Below, in pieces: positions 49,401-60,247 of a stretch of 64,000 nt of DNA. The notes below the pieces were generated by a model. That model did not search any database. It was not told where the DNA came from and worked only from the letters and a program-made list of their open reading frames with translations. Source of the stretch: Lepeophtheirus salmonis (taxonomy: Eukaryota; Arthropoda; Copepoda; Siphonostomatoida; Caligidae); assembly GCF_016086655.4 (NCBI RefSeq), contig NC_052131.2:39681705-39745704 (forward strand), read 5' to 3'. The number at the start of each line of letters is the position of its first letter. The stretch's first letter is position 1. Made by a program: the position numbers and the translations under genes.

Positions 49401-49552
49401 TTCACCTTTTTTCTGTTCATTCGTTCATTTTCGGAAAGTTTTCGTTCGTCGTTCATTCGTTCACTTTTTTCTGTTAATTCGTTCATTTTCGGAAAGTTTT
49501 CGTTCGTCGTTCATTCGTTCACTTTTTTCTGTTAATTCGTTCATTTTTGAAC
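49401..49552. repeat. Tandem repeat, 58-bp unit, about 2.5 copies
   Basis: GTTCATTTTCGGAAAGTTTT starts at 49423 and again at 49481, and the next unit's GTTCATTTTT starts at 49539. The period is exactly 58. Units are rich in TTCGTTC and nearly identical, suggesting recent duplication. The motif is related to the GAACG-rich blocks at 39.4 and 40.8 kb. Confidence 0.85.
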
Positions 49553-49789
49553 TGTGAAAAAGAAACAAACATGGAAGTATAATATTTTGTTGGATAGATA
49601 AAAACTAATGTTCCTACGACAAGGTAACAAATCCAGTAAAATCAGAGCTTGACAATACAATATACCCATAACCTGTTTCCAAATATTAAGGATTTTTTAT
49701 AATGCGGTGTATGGAATTATTCTGACTCCTTGCATGGTGCGGTATATTCCCCGGTATATTCGGTTTTTATATAATGATAATAAATTATA

Positions 49790-50040
49790 AGAAAAAAAAG
49801 CAAAAAGCGTCGAATGCACAAGATGTGGTAAGAGAGGCCACTATGCAGGAGTACAAAAGAAAGCTTTATTTCGATCATCAACTCTATTTAAAAATTTGAA
49901 CTAAATAAATTACCCATCGATGCATTGAATGTCCATGGAAATTACTTCAATAATATAATAGCTATATATGACAGTGGTGCAATTGTATCTGTTGCTGGAT
50001 CAAGAGTTCAAAGTAAATATCGATTCCAACCCAATTAAAA
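49790..50040 (+). pseudogene. Retrotransposon fragment: degenerate gag zinc knuckle and retropepsin site
   Basis: The first frame reads KSVECTRCGKRGHYAGVQKK, a CxxC-GK-GH knuckle in which the fourth metal ligand (Cys) is replaced. After a stop, another frame reads NVHGNYFNNIIAIYDSGAIV then SVAGSRVQSKY, where DSGA is the aspartic protease active-site motif. Both are short and broken. It is an LTR-type retroelement relic. No LTR, reverse transcriptase or integrase was seen nearby. Confidence 0.6.
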
Positions 50041-50368
50041 GAGTACCGTTTAAAATATATCTTTAAATTAAACTATTTATTTATTTACACATGAAGGAAG
50101 AGAGATTGTTGTATATTATTGATATATAACTTCCATATAAATAACTTTATAAATGTATATTATATTCTGTAAATTTATGCAAGACAAAATATATTGTTAG
50201 TTAGAGAACATCAAACCCATTATTACAGGAAGTGTACTCGTAACTTTTTAGTGACCACTGACCATAAAGGATGAATAGATAACTTTGGCACGAAATCGAA
50301 AGAATAGAAATGAGTTAATAAAGTTACAAATTATTTAAAAAATATTGCTAATAGTTACGTGCTGACAA

Positions 50369-50640
50369 TTAAATGATAACAAAATATTCATTCCATTGGG
50401 TGATCAACAATTCCCTCAATTTCTTATTGCTTGGTTTGGATCTCCTTTTCGTATTGATGATATTAATCATACTAAAGACTATCTCAGCATCACAATTGAC
50501 AATTGGAGTATTTTTGTATACAAGATTTTCACTTGTTGAGAGATCCTTTAGTTTTGTGTAGGCAGGATTCTTTTGAAGCACTTCTTTTAACTTGGTCTTG
50601 AATGGCTCTTCCTTCAAATCTTGTGTCAGATTTTCTACTA
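50369..50640 (-). pseudogene. hAT transposase relic, C-terminal dimerisation domain
   Basis: Open on the minus strand for about 82 codons. The stretch NCDAEIVFSMINIINTKRRS followed by KPSNKKLRELLITQWNE matches the hAT dimerisation block (SNAxxERxFSxxNxxKTKxRNRxSxxxLxxLL). The usual SNAEVER is altered to NCDAEIV. Nothing of the catalytic part was recognised upstream (plus-strand coordinates above 50640). Confidence 0.7.
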
Positions 50641-52413
50641 TGGTTAGACTGGTAAGAAAGGCAATCTTTCCTCAAGTGCAGTTATTGATAGTTTAAATTT
50701 ATATGATATGTTTGATGAAATGGTATTAATCCCTAATAATAAGGTACTTTTGTAATAATACCAATGAATATAATTACTAAAGAGGAAACTGCTGTAACTT
50801 CAACTTTTTCACTGATTCGGGCTCCCTTGTTAAAAAAAATCACCTTATATAAGCTATCACTGATGCCAAATAAATTATCAAGTAAAAAAAGGTTTATAAA
50901 ATTCGTTAGGTAGGATATAGATTAAGTTTTTTACCTATTTTTACTATTTGGAAAAACATGAATCAGCTCAGCCAAATCAAGTATTAAGGTTGGTCTTAAT
51001 ATCACTGTCCTGGTGATACTTAATCTTAGACTAATCACTTTTGACATACCAAAAAATTGCTATCTGAAATATTTACAAGCATCCCCAAAAATGTGTTGGA
51101 TTTTACTCTAGATTCACCATTTTGTAATAAATAAAATTCAAATTTTGCAAAAAAAAATTAGAAATGAATGGGTATGTAGAATATTGCACTCTAACCAAAC
51201 TTCAGAATACCTATTTCATGCATTACCCTTCTCCAGTTATTTGAAAATGGTGTGCTGTGAGACATTTCGTAGAAAAATTCCCCATTAATCGTGCATTCGT
51301 TGAAAAATGAACGGAAAGCGTGAATGCCGCTCATTTTTCCGTTCAAATTCCAATCCTGATGTAATATAGAATATTGGAGAGTCATGCTCAACTTTGAATA
51401 TTTTAACATCAAGTACATTTATTACATTCTACAACATTAGAGAGATAAAAACCACCCAAAATCAATCGATACGGTTAGCCAATACTTCCCTACTGTTTAA
51501 CTATTATTTGGTGAAAAGTATGGAATTGTTAATATAGCTGAACAAGAGTTGTTTTGAGTGTCCAACCAATCAACCCTTAAAAGACAAACAACGGGATGAG
51601 TAGTAGAAAAGACAGAAATGTACTAGTAATTATAAAATAACACAAATAGCACAATGTAAACTTTTATGCTTGTGGGATAACACCGTTTGATTTTTTTAAA
51701 ACTTTGAGTCCAAATCAAGTCACAAGTTTTTTAACTTTGAATTGGAGTCAAATCTGAAGTGATACTTTTAAATGCAAGTCCAAGTCCTCAAACCTGTTTT
51801 ACAAGTATCTTATAAGTTATGCATAAGATATTTATCCGGCAGTATTCGATATTTTGGATAGGATTTTATAATTATTGAATTTGCGAAATACTCACAACAA
51901 TTATTGTGACTTTTAATAGATTACATAAAAATAAATAAAAGATTTGCTTGAGTATATTTTATTTCTTGCAAAATAATATATAGCTTTGCAGTGATGAAAA
52001 GGTTGGGAATCATTGTTCTAAACTGTTAAATTCCCTAGCTCATTGTAAAAAGTCAATTAGAGTAAGTTAGGTATTACTGATTAGTATTTTTTAGAAATCA
52101 AATACTAAAAAATAGTTTTTTTTAGTATTTGAAATCATTTTCTTTATTTGTTACTACCACTACTCCGTAAATATAGATGGAATAATATCTAAGAAGATTA
52201 CAAAATTTGGTCAAATTTTCCATACCAATGTAAAGAATAATTGCTAAGAAAATACACTCTGTAATAATAATAATGTTCGGCTATGTAACTTTGATTTAAA
52301 TAGTTTTGACATGAAAGACAAGTCTATTAATATTTAATATAATGTTTTTCTATTAATGTTGTTTATCAGTTTTTTTTCTATCAATTTCGAATTATTATGG
52401 ACCTCATTATTTT
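50641..52413. other. Intergenic AT-rich DNA
   Basis: Only a GAACG-type fragment near 51290-51350 (TGAACGGAAAGCGTGAATGC) stands out. No coding sequence recognised. Confidence 0.45.
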
Positions 52414-53470
52414 TAGTGATGTGCCCCGAGCTATATTTTTCTACATGGGTATTTTCGAGTTTCTAAAAAAATATTCGAGGAATTACGAGCTTTACTCGTT
52501 ATTTATTTTTATTTTCCTTTAATTGGTTAGATGGAGTTGCACTGATTAAGTATAAGTAAACATTATAGTATTACAATTACTCCATCTAAACTAGGAATCT
52601 TTTTGTGAAATCCATATACATACATAAAGTATGTATTATATATTTCTTTCTCTAGGAATCACCTGGGATCAAACGCACATTGAGTTCAAGAGAATAATAT
52701 CTCCCAAATCATATTGTTAAAGAATTATTAAAACTTGTAATTTAAAATTGTTTTTGTAATTAATTTTCCAAGATTCTCTTAAAAATTAATTTAATTAGTT
52801 TACTCTAAGATGTAACTACTATTTAAAAAAAAAGATAATGAAATACTGCAAGTGCTAGAGGAATTGGGATTATATTTAAGCTTAAATCTCAGGGGATATG
52901 CTAAACGAATTAGTTGCTAGTAGATTGAAAATCAAATTTGACCATTAAAATTTATGTTTAATAGTGGACCTTCCCTCATGTGTTTAGAAATATTCATTAA
53001 TCTATATTAATGCAGCCAAGTTTGTCGTATGTATATTGGTCTGAGGATTACTCTTTGAGTGTGTTCTTAATAAACTGCGTAATTCCAAGCAATGTCGATT
53101 TCTCCCGCTAGTCTAAAAAAAAAAATCAAACAAAGATTATTTTTCAAACGAAATGGGATTAAGAGTACACATTGCAAAAAAGTCAACCTGTTTATACATA
53201 GTGTTGCCTGTGGGAAAACATAAATTCTAAATTTCCCAGAGAAAGGAAGTCAATCTAGGAAGATTTACATGTTATAATGGGATTGAAAAAGAAAAACAGA
53301 TAATCCCAAGTTTTAAAGAGATCCAAGATTTTGACGGGATCCGAGCTTTAGACGAGTGCCGAGTAAAACTCGGCTTTTTATCCATACGAGCCGAGTTTTT
53401 TGTGTCGTTTTTTATTTACTTCATAAAACTCGAGTAGCAATTTACGAGTTTTGCTCGTGGCACATCACTG
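52414..53470. mobile_element. Non-autonomous hAT-like element, about 1.06 kb
   Basis: Left end TAGTGATGTGCCCCGAGC; right end read inward on the minus strand, CAGTGATGTGCCACGAGC. These differ at two positions in 18. Subterminal sequence is also partly inverted (ACGAGCTTTACTCG against CGAGCAAAACTCG). The flanks carry ATTATTTT on the left (52406-52413) and on the right one base outside the end (53472-53479), fitting an 8-bp hAT target duplication. The right part holds a hairpin AAAACTCGGCT / AGCCGAGTTTT near 53366-53400. No transposase ORF. Confidence 0.75.
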
Positions 53471-55428
53471 GATTATTTTTCATACAGGCAGGTCATAATT
53501 TATGATAATGGTACTATGTAAATTGAGATTTACATCTTGTTTTCATACTATAAGCTTGCAGAGATTAATATAAAAAAGTAAATTTACCTACAAATGTACA
53601 TAACTATGTTTATACTTCTTTTGGTTTATTCATATAATATACTTCTATTAATTACACTCTAACTTTGAACAAGTGCTTCTCACTCTTTTAAGAGTATTTT
53701 TCTATAATAAAAAAAGCATAGGTATAGGGAATAAATTAATGAAATATTAAAAATGAGTGGACATTATGTATAAAAAATGAAATGGCCATGTAAAAAAGCA
53801 TAAACTACCTATAAAAAAGATCTTAATTAGTCACTTATCTTGAATAGAATAAATATCAAGTTCAATATATGTGAATTGTTCCAAAAGAAAATAATATCAT
53901 TCCTTGAATAAGCCTCTTTTGCCATGTGATTTTGGCTATTCTCTCTAGATATAGTCCAAACATTGTTTCAAATAATATGAAATGTCAGTATATTAAAAAA
54001 ATTATAATAACACAAAAGTCACCCAGATAATTAATTTGAAGAATGTCTGGGAAGAGAGCAGCATAACTCAATTACCTTTACTTAGATTAGCTATAAAGAA
54101 CTTTGAAATAAGAGAAGTAACACAAATCCTCCTCCGTATCTGGCAATGATATAGGGAGAAATTACAACGGTGTCGATCCTCAATTCTCATCCAAGTCCAA
54201 CACGGACTTACACTTATGACTCCAAAACAAATGCTTAATTTTACTCTTTGTCTTTCGTGATTACTATATTCTTATTGTCTCACTTCAAAATAAAAGAAAA
54301 ATGATGAAAGCTTTGGATAGTAAGAAATTCTCTTCAGATGCAATTACAAAATGAACCCAATCTAAATGTTGAATTATATATTTTTATAACCTATAGTTCC
54401 AAGCATAGATAAAACACATACAATGACGATCCGATAAATCCAACGTTCCAATTATATGGTAGTATCAGGTTTGTACAGTATAAATACATACACTAGCGCG
54501 TTCGTTAAATGAAGCTATAGAGTTTTTGAGGCATAAAAAAGTCGGATACTCCAAATGAAATTGCTAAATTAAATTGAATGTAGAAAAGCGAGAACTCTTT
54601 GATCTATGTCTGGGGTACCAAAGCTTTTTTTTCTAAAATGTCTATGGAGATAATAAAAAAAATTAGTGAGACTCAAGTTCAAAACACTAATATCCGACTA
54701 AAAATAACTATATTTTATTTTCACAGAAGTAGAATAGCTATTTCCGTTGTGATTCAATCATATCGATCTTCTCTTAATCCTATATGAAAGTATAGATGAA
54801 TTAATCCACAATTTATTATTAAAATCTATTTTATATAAGTTATAACTTATGACTAGGGATGGACATGGAGCAAGTGCGTGTAAAAAGGAGGAGCGATACA
54901 TATTCTATTGATTAAAGTTACAGTTTTGGAGGATAGAATATCACTTGATTCTACTATGGAAATGAGAATCTTGGATATTTCAAATTATGCTAGAACAGTT
55001 ACTATAAAAAGTAGTCGAAACTTTCAAATTCAGGAGGAATACTTCATTTACTTCGTGAAACTCACCAAAATAACTTTCTTTTTACATATTATAGATCTAT
55101 TAACATTGAGATCTCCTAAATTACTTCACTTAAAGTAGCTATTACGATATGTTAAACAATGAGTAATCAAAAATTCATGGCTAACACTTAGAAATAAAAT
55201 CCGTCTTCATCCTATACATTTCAAATACGCTAAAAAGACTCAAAATTATCTTAAATAAATACAAACACATTGTACAACGTTTGTGATCCTTCAGGCAGTT
55301 TTTCTTCGTTGTTCGTAAATCCAAATACAACTGAACTTATAACTAATATTAATAAAATATATTAAACAATGGTATAAGACTAAGACCAAGTGTGATGAAT
55401 CCAAGAAAAGCACTCCAATAGCATCTTT
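53471..55428. other. Intergenic AT-rich DNA with one SINE-like copy
   Basis: Holds the SINE-like copy at 54040-54240. Short ORFs at 54599-54787 and 54908-55138 show no recognisable motif. Confidence 0.4.
54040..54240 (+). repeat. SINE-like interspersed repeat, copy F
   Basis: GAGAGCAGCATAACTCAATT, TTACTTAGATTAGCTATAAA, TAGGGAGAAATTACAACGGT, GTCGATCCTCAATTCTCATC, CAAGTCCAACACGGACTTAC, ACTTATGACTCC. Good match in order to copy B. Confidence 0.55.
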
Positions 55429-55790
55429 TTGAGCTATTTAATCTCGTTGATAGTAAAAGTAGATACGGTAAAGAATAAGAGGCTACCCACCATCTTTAGA
55501 CAAAACTTATGATCCATCAATAAATATTCCTTCCTTTCTATCGATTGAGATTTTTCCATTTCTTCAAGTCTCAATTAAGGCCACGACTATGATTCATTTA
55601 TTTATGTACCACAAGTCAATGAGTCCTTTCGAAATAGACTCAACATCCCAGATCCGTGAATCCTTACCTCTTCTTCTTATAATATTGAATAATATAAACT
55701 GGGCAAGATAACAGATTACTTCTTTATCATTGTTCCTTTTTTTTCTTCTCCTAGAGCTATATAATTAATCTGATCGAGATCATAGAGATA
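55429..55790 (+). pseudogene. Partial second copy of the P-like transposase 3' region
   Basis: Closely similar to 57607-57899 in the same orientation: TTTAATCTCGTTGATAGTAA, GAGGCTACCCACCATCTTTA, TATGATCCATCAATAAATAT, ACAGATTACTTCTTTATCAT and TAATTAATCTGATCGAGATC occur in order in both. It encodes the P-like block LFNLVDSKSRYGK. Relative to the downstream copy it has about 65 extra bases near 55575-55640. Confidence 0.7.
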
Positions 55791-56055
55791 TAAAGTATAG
55801 AGTGCTTACTCTCTAGAATGATGAGGGCAATTTATTCAAGGGTTCAGCTGAACAACATAAGGATTAAAACATTCAGTTATTATGTCAACATTATTCTTTC
55901 AGTTATCAATAACATCTCTTAAAATCTTAATAAATTATAATTAGTGATAAAATAAACCTTTAATTTTTACAAAATTAGTTTGGTATTAAGTAAGTTTATC
56001 TTAGTGGATATCATTGGAACTTGATGCATTCTTATTTTTTTCTTCGTTGAGTTCA

Positions 56056-57899
56056 ATGCCTGCTTGTATTGCATTCAATTGTACTTCAAGAACGGCAGCT
56101 TTTTCTAGATCCCCAGAGCACGATCTTGCTAGTAAATTGTTGAAAAATGTGAAATCTACAATAATGTCAAAATAAGCTTTTTACAGTAAGTATTTTCATA
56201 ACTTTATTAAACAATCATATTTTTTGGGATCCTTGTTAGTTCATTTAATATTCCATATGTATTATAAGTAACCATCTACTTTCATTTTTCCTGAAAATCC
56301 AGAGCTTCTAAAGCAATGGATAGTAAACTGCCGTCGCCAAGATTGGAACCTAACCAAATGGTCAAAAATTTGTTCTAAATACTCTGACATCATCAAGCAC
56401 AAAGTTAAGTGCACGCAGTGCCCTCAATTTTCGAATTGCCAATGCACTTAAAAAAAGTAGAGTCCCATTGGCGAATTTTAAAGCGAAGAACCCATGAAGA
56501 TGACATTACTATAAAAAAGAATTCTGATGGCATGATTGAAAAAAGGTCAATTGTAAATATAGTCATTGATCATACATATGCTCTACCTAGTACTATGGAA
56601 TCCTTGGGGAGGTGACAAAAAGAGCAAAAAGATATATTATGATTATTTCCAAAAAAATGAACTTCTTTTAAAACATTTAAATCCTTTAGAAATTAAATTA
56701 CTTGTAAAAGCAAACGAAGGCTTCAGAAGCGGATAACCAATGCTAAAGATTTAATTAAAAAAAATATGGTTTCTGGATTAAGTGAAGAAGTTCTTTCTGC
56801 TATATCATCTAAGTTTCTAAAGGAGCTCGTTCATCATATGATCCATAGTAAAAAAAATAGGAATTACAACAAGAAAAATATACTCAGAGGAATTAAAGCA
56901 ATTTGCATTGACTTTACAGTTTCTCTCTCAGAAGGGTTATGATTATGCCAAAAGGACTTTCAACATGGCATAGCCACATCGTTATGTCATTAGAACCTGG
57001 TGTGGATAGATTGATGGTTCTCCTGCCTTTACTCTAGAATCATTTGAAGCATTAAGAATATGAGCTCAGGAACAAAAAAGTGCCAACGGCGAAAAAATCT
57101 ATTACAAACTCGAAAATACCCGTTGGAAACTTTATGATCCATAGATTATCTGGAAGAGAAAAGGCAATTTGGTTCTTACGGCTTAGATTAATGTGTATAT
57201 TATGTACATTAAAATGTAATAATGTTGACATAATAACTGAATGTTTTAATTATATATACGTGTATTATCATTCCTAGTATTACATATGATGTATTCTCTT
57301 GCAACTTTGCTATGTTTAACGCCCTTGGAGCTGTTTTCTGGCAAAATAATTTGGAAACAACGTTTCCTCATACTTTCAATCCTGAAATCCAGATAGCAGA
57401 TATATTTGATATTTTCCATATGATGAAGCTCGTGAGGAATACATTTGCATCCTTCGGTGTTATGAAAAATCAAAAAGGAGAGGAGATTCGTTGGAGCTTT
57501 ATCAATGAACTGCGCTTATTACAGAAACATGAAGGTCTGAGAGCTGGAACAAAGTGACGAAAAGCTCACATTTAATGGACAAGAATGAAAATGAGATGAA
57601 CCTCCTTGAGTAATTTAATCTCGTTGACAGTAAAAGTAAATGCTTTAGAGAAATAAGAGGCTACCCACCATCTTCAGACAAAACATATGATCCATCAATA
57701 AATATTCCTTTAATTCTATCGATGGAATTTTGTTCCATTTCTTCAAGCCTCAGCATCCCAGATATTTGATTCCTTACTAATTTTCCTTATAATATTAGAT
57801 ATATAAATAAACAGCATAGGATTACAGATTACTTCTTTATCATTATTCCTTTTTTCTTCTTCTCCTATATAATAACTGTATAATTAATCTGATCGAGAT
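56056..57899 (+). pseudogene. P-element/THAP9-like transposase pseudogene
   Basis: ATG at 56056 opens MPACIAFNCTSR, the first zinc ligands of a THAP domain. After an intron-like gap, FPENPELLKQWIVNCRRQDW and SKICSKY follow (56290-56390; the THAP His is Tyr), then AVPSIFELPMHLKK (56414), the AVPxIF motif closing THAP. Next come DHTYALPSTMESLG (56568-56610), a degraded coiled-coil segment, and YSEELKQFALTLQFLSQKGY (56880-56940). After two stops come IDGSPAFTLESFEALR (57010-57058), then MFNALGAVFWQ, PEIQIADIFDIFHMMKLVRN and EEIRWSFINELRLLQKHEGL (57312-57545), and KAHI / FNLVDSKSKCF (57560-57650). The order is that of P-element transposases and animal THAP9. Several in-frame stops and shifts mean it is not functional. 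The terminal inverted repeats were not identified. Confidence 0.82.
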
Positions 57900-57949
57900 A
57901 CAACAGTAAAGTTCGAACCGATAATAGAAAAATACAAAAAGGTGGCGAA

Positions 57950-58055
57950 GATGTAATGCTACAAAATCTCATCGAGGAAAAATTACACCCCCCAAAAAAA
58001 AAAGAAAGAAATATATATATATATATATTTCCCACGGACACACCTGACCTTTCAC
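57950..58055. repeat. hAT-MITE-like fragment with (TA)n
   Basis: AAAATTACACCCCCCAAAAA, an A-run, a (TA)n stretch near 58012-58027, and CCCACGGACACACCTG, which resembles a diverged right terminus of the CAGGGGCGTC family. Confidence 0.35.
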
Positions 58056-58472
58056 ACATTTATGCAAATATAATGTATGACTAAATTGTAGAATAAACTC
58101 AAAGAGATGTCCAATTTAGAATTTTATCATAAAAATCAAGCACAAGACAGGTATAGGTATTCTCTTATATTATTCACAGTTTGAGAAGTCAATGAGAGAT
58201 TCAGAGAATGCTGATATCTATTTTGGGTATTAACCATCGGACACATATGTGCTAGATCAGCGTGCGTCATCCTTTCAATGTTCATCTTTGCTAATGAAAA
58301 TGTAATTCTATTGTGATTTAAAACAGTGATCCAAGACATGAACACCCCTTTTTGAACAACAGTATGGACAAAATATGATAGAGAAGCAATCAATAATCGA
58401 AACATTCACACGAAAAAAAAAAATTGAAGAACGACTATGTTCCTTATATAGTGGCCGATTATTTTTCGCAGT

Positions 58473-58963
58473 GGGAGAAATATCTTGTTCGAAATCCCGT
58501 CAAGGTTTTAGAAAATAAAAAATGCGTACGATGGTTTCCTAGAAAAAGAGATGAAACATCTCATATAAGAATGTCTGCAGATGAAATAAGTTGCGTTGCA
58601 GATCTCAGAGTTAACCTGGTCAAGGGGAATATCCTTTGAATTTAGCCAGTTACGACAGATATACATGTAGTGTTACCAATTAATGGGTATGCCATTTCAT
58701 TTCTTCTATATTAGGAGGAATATGTTGTCATCATTCAAAAGCTTCACAAACTCCGGATGAATCATGAGAAGAAGCGACTAGATCTAGATAGATATATTTC
58801 GATTCTTTGGGAAAATTTAGTCTCCCATCAAAAATACAATTTCTTTTTTGACGATAAAGAAGATTGGAGGTCATCTATTTGCGATCCTCGTTCTGGGAAC
58901 AGAAGATTTGATGATTGTTCTTCTGGTTACGTCACTGAAACATTTGGCTTACCCTGTAACTAA
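58473..58963 (+). CDS. Possible last two exons of an unidentified gene
   Basis: 58473-58618 follows a good acceptor (ttatttttcgcag) and reads WEKYLVRNPVKVLENKKCVR, WFPRKRDETSHIRMSADEIS, CVADLRVNL. 58715-58963 follows another good acceptor (tttcttctatattag) and reads EEYVVIIQKLHKLRMNHEKK, RLDLDRYISILWENLV, then DDKEDWRSSICDPRSGNRRF, ending TFGLPCN and TAA. The two join in phase 0 if the donor is CTG|GTCAAG, which is weak; the upstream frame also runs on to a stop at 58637. Charged, Trp-containing and balanced in composition, this looks more like real protein than its surroundings. I recognise no family. It could be a broken gene or an unseen part of the P-like element region. Confidence 0.4.
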
Positions 58964-60247
58964 AGTTGATAATATTGTAGAGAAAAACGCGTGCAAGTAG
59001 GAGGGGGGAAAAATACATATGGTATCATTGTTTAAAATACTGATGTGATTATCATCTGCCTGCTTTATTATGATTTTTGAGGGTATAACGTAAGTATTTA
59101 TTAGAAAAATGTTTAATGAAGATATACTACGTATAATTGACTTAGACGTTTTTTATCCGTTACAATAGATTTTATATCATCACACTCCATGAAATTGTAA
59201 TTCATTATTAACCTTATTCTCTGAATAATAGCTAATGAAACGACAAAATAGAGTATTTTGAAATATATTTGAAGTTCAAAGTTTAAAAAAAGAAAGCTTT
59301 AATTAAATATAATCTACATAATAAAAAATATACTATCATACATTTATGTTAAATATACAAAATTAAACAATTGGAATCATATAACTAATAACAATAAATT
59401 ATATATACATACAGAATATTGAAATAATAGATTGATCCAAATAATATTTTCTTGTTCTGACACCGGAATCCAGTTAAATATATCATAACTTTAGGTTGCA
59501 AAACACAAGCAAGACGTGGAGTTTAGTCAAAAAGATAATCACCCCTCTTCTTTATGTGGAAGTTGCTATATACAATTGTGCACAGGATAGATATATATCT
59601 ACCGATGAAATCTAACTAATTATTTATAATAAAGTAAATGTCAAAATCATAAAATTAGACAATAAATATACTAATAAAAAACATGTTAGAAATAAATCCA
59701 TCTTAAAGATTTAGAGCAAAAGCTAATTATGTAGTAATGTCCGGCGATATTACTCCTTATTAAGGGCATCAAAAAAGATTTCCCTCCGTTATTTATGCTT
59801 TTATAATAGCATACTATTATCATGAAGGATATACACAATTGCTAATTATAATGCTACACCCAATGTAACTACCCCCTTTGTTGTGACCATTTAAGCAATT
59901 GTTTTTGCCTTTTATGAGTTTTCTGAACACCATTTCTTGGAGCCTATCAACCATAGCTAAGTGATAAAAAAAGTAATATTTATTGAGTATGTGATATTGG
60001 AAAACCTAATTATCATACCTAAGTTTTTAAGTGAAGTTATTAGTCTCAGACAAACTAGTTGCGAACCATCCAAAGCTACTACCCCCGTTGTTGTGACCAT
60101 TTAAGCAGTTGTTTTTGCCATTTAATGAGTTGTGTATCGTAATTCTTGATATGTTTAGCTAAAATAGAATCATATTTTAGGGTTAGATTTGAAAAAAATT
60201 GAATACTTACTGTGAGATAGTACAAAATTCAGAGTTCCATTTCGATA
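58964..60247. other. Intergenic AT-rich DNA with a 53-bp direct repeat
   Basis: ACTACCCCC followed by TTGTGACCATTTAAGCANTT and GTTTTTGCC occurs at 59868-59920 and 60078-60131, 210 bases apart, with few differences. Nothing else recognised. Confidence 0.5.
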
